From positions 1 through 5,361 of the forward strand of contig JAJYIO010000227.1 of the NCBI GenBank assembly GCA_021790035.1: a stretch of DNA of 5,361 nucleotides, in the 5' to 3' direction. Positions 5,309-5,361 of the stretch are shown in pieces; position 1 is the stretch's first letter, and every line of letters starts with the position of its first letter. Source of the stretch: a bacterium (GTDB lineage: Bacteria > Cyanobacteriota > Sericytochromatia > S15B-MN24 > VGJW01). Below the pieces are notes generated by a model that saw only the letters and a program-made list of their open reading frames with translations, was not told where the DNA came from and made no database searches. A program made the position numbers and the translations under genes.

Positions 5309-5314
5309 ATTATC
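5309..5314 (-). promoter_or_regulatory. Possible -10 box overlapping the helicase start region
   Basis: GATAAT matches the -10 consensus at five of six positions and ends 2 nt before the helicase ATG. No matching -35 is seen 17 nt upstream. If used, transcription would start at or inside the start codon (leaderless mRNA), which would fit the lack of a ribosome binding site. It may equally be chance. Confidence 0.2.
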
Positions 5315-5331
5315 CGGAAGAAAGGGCGAGA

Positions 5332-5361
5332 CAGCCGCAAAGTCGGCAACCGATACGGCTG
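5332..5361 (-). terminator. Nested hairpin at the right edge, possible terminator of an upstream gene
   Basis: The outer arms CAGCCG (5332-5337) and CGGCTG (5356-5361) enclose an inner stem TCGG-CAA-CCGA (5343-5353). On the minus strand the hairpin is followed by TCTCGCCCTTTCTTCC, a pyrimidine-rich but not T-pure tail. It lies about 25 bp upstream of the helicase start and could end the preceding transcript or act in the helicase leader. The window stops at its outer edge, so the stem may be longer. Confidence 0.35.

Overview
The window is GC-rich bacterial DNA with four recognisable genes, all on the minus strand. They read from right to left: a DEAD-box RNA helicase (3921-5306), a small lipoprotein (3140-3796), a transaldolase of the TalC/FSA family (2409-3071), and a membrane-anchored LysM/M23 cell-wall hydrolase (368-1930). 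Shine-Dalgarno sites, a consensus sigma70-type promoter, a lipoprotein signal and peptidoglycan-binding domains all indicate a bacterium. I cannot fix the phylum from this sequence. A short plus-strand reading frame (8-271) at the left edge is doubtful.

This is not one tight operon. Gaps of 124 bp (helicase to lipoprotein), 67 bp (lipoprotein to tal) and 478 bp (tal to M23 gene) carry terminator-like hairpins and promoter-like boxes. The helicase is followed by a short hairpin with a T-rich tail. tal has its own extended -10 box and a GGAGG site. The M23 gene has TTGACA-17-TAACAT about 125 nt upstream of a TTG start that is preceded by GGAGG. The genes look like independent housekeeping functions (RNA metabolism, envelope, pentose phosphate metabolism, peptidoglycan remodelling), with no sign of a defence system, a cluster or a phage.

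The two most notable points are both in tal. First, codon 125 is an in-frame TAG. Reading continues in the same frame through 95 well-conserved residues, so this is a single-base nonsense change, a sequencing error or a read-through case, not a frameshift. Second, a roughly 180-bp near-palindromic, MITE-like element (2229-2412) sits exactly at the tal stop codon. Its ends are inverted repeats bounded by CTAG on both sides, and the tal stop codon TAG is part of the boundary CTAG. The element separates tal from a 13-bp hairpin that looks like the original tal terminator.

The gene-free stretch 1931-2408 holds, in minus-strand order, the palindromic element, the hairpin, the M23 promoter and the M23 leader with two small hairpins. 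The left end (272-367) contains only small GC-rich hairpins without T-tracts.
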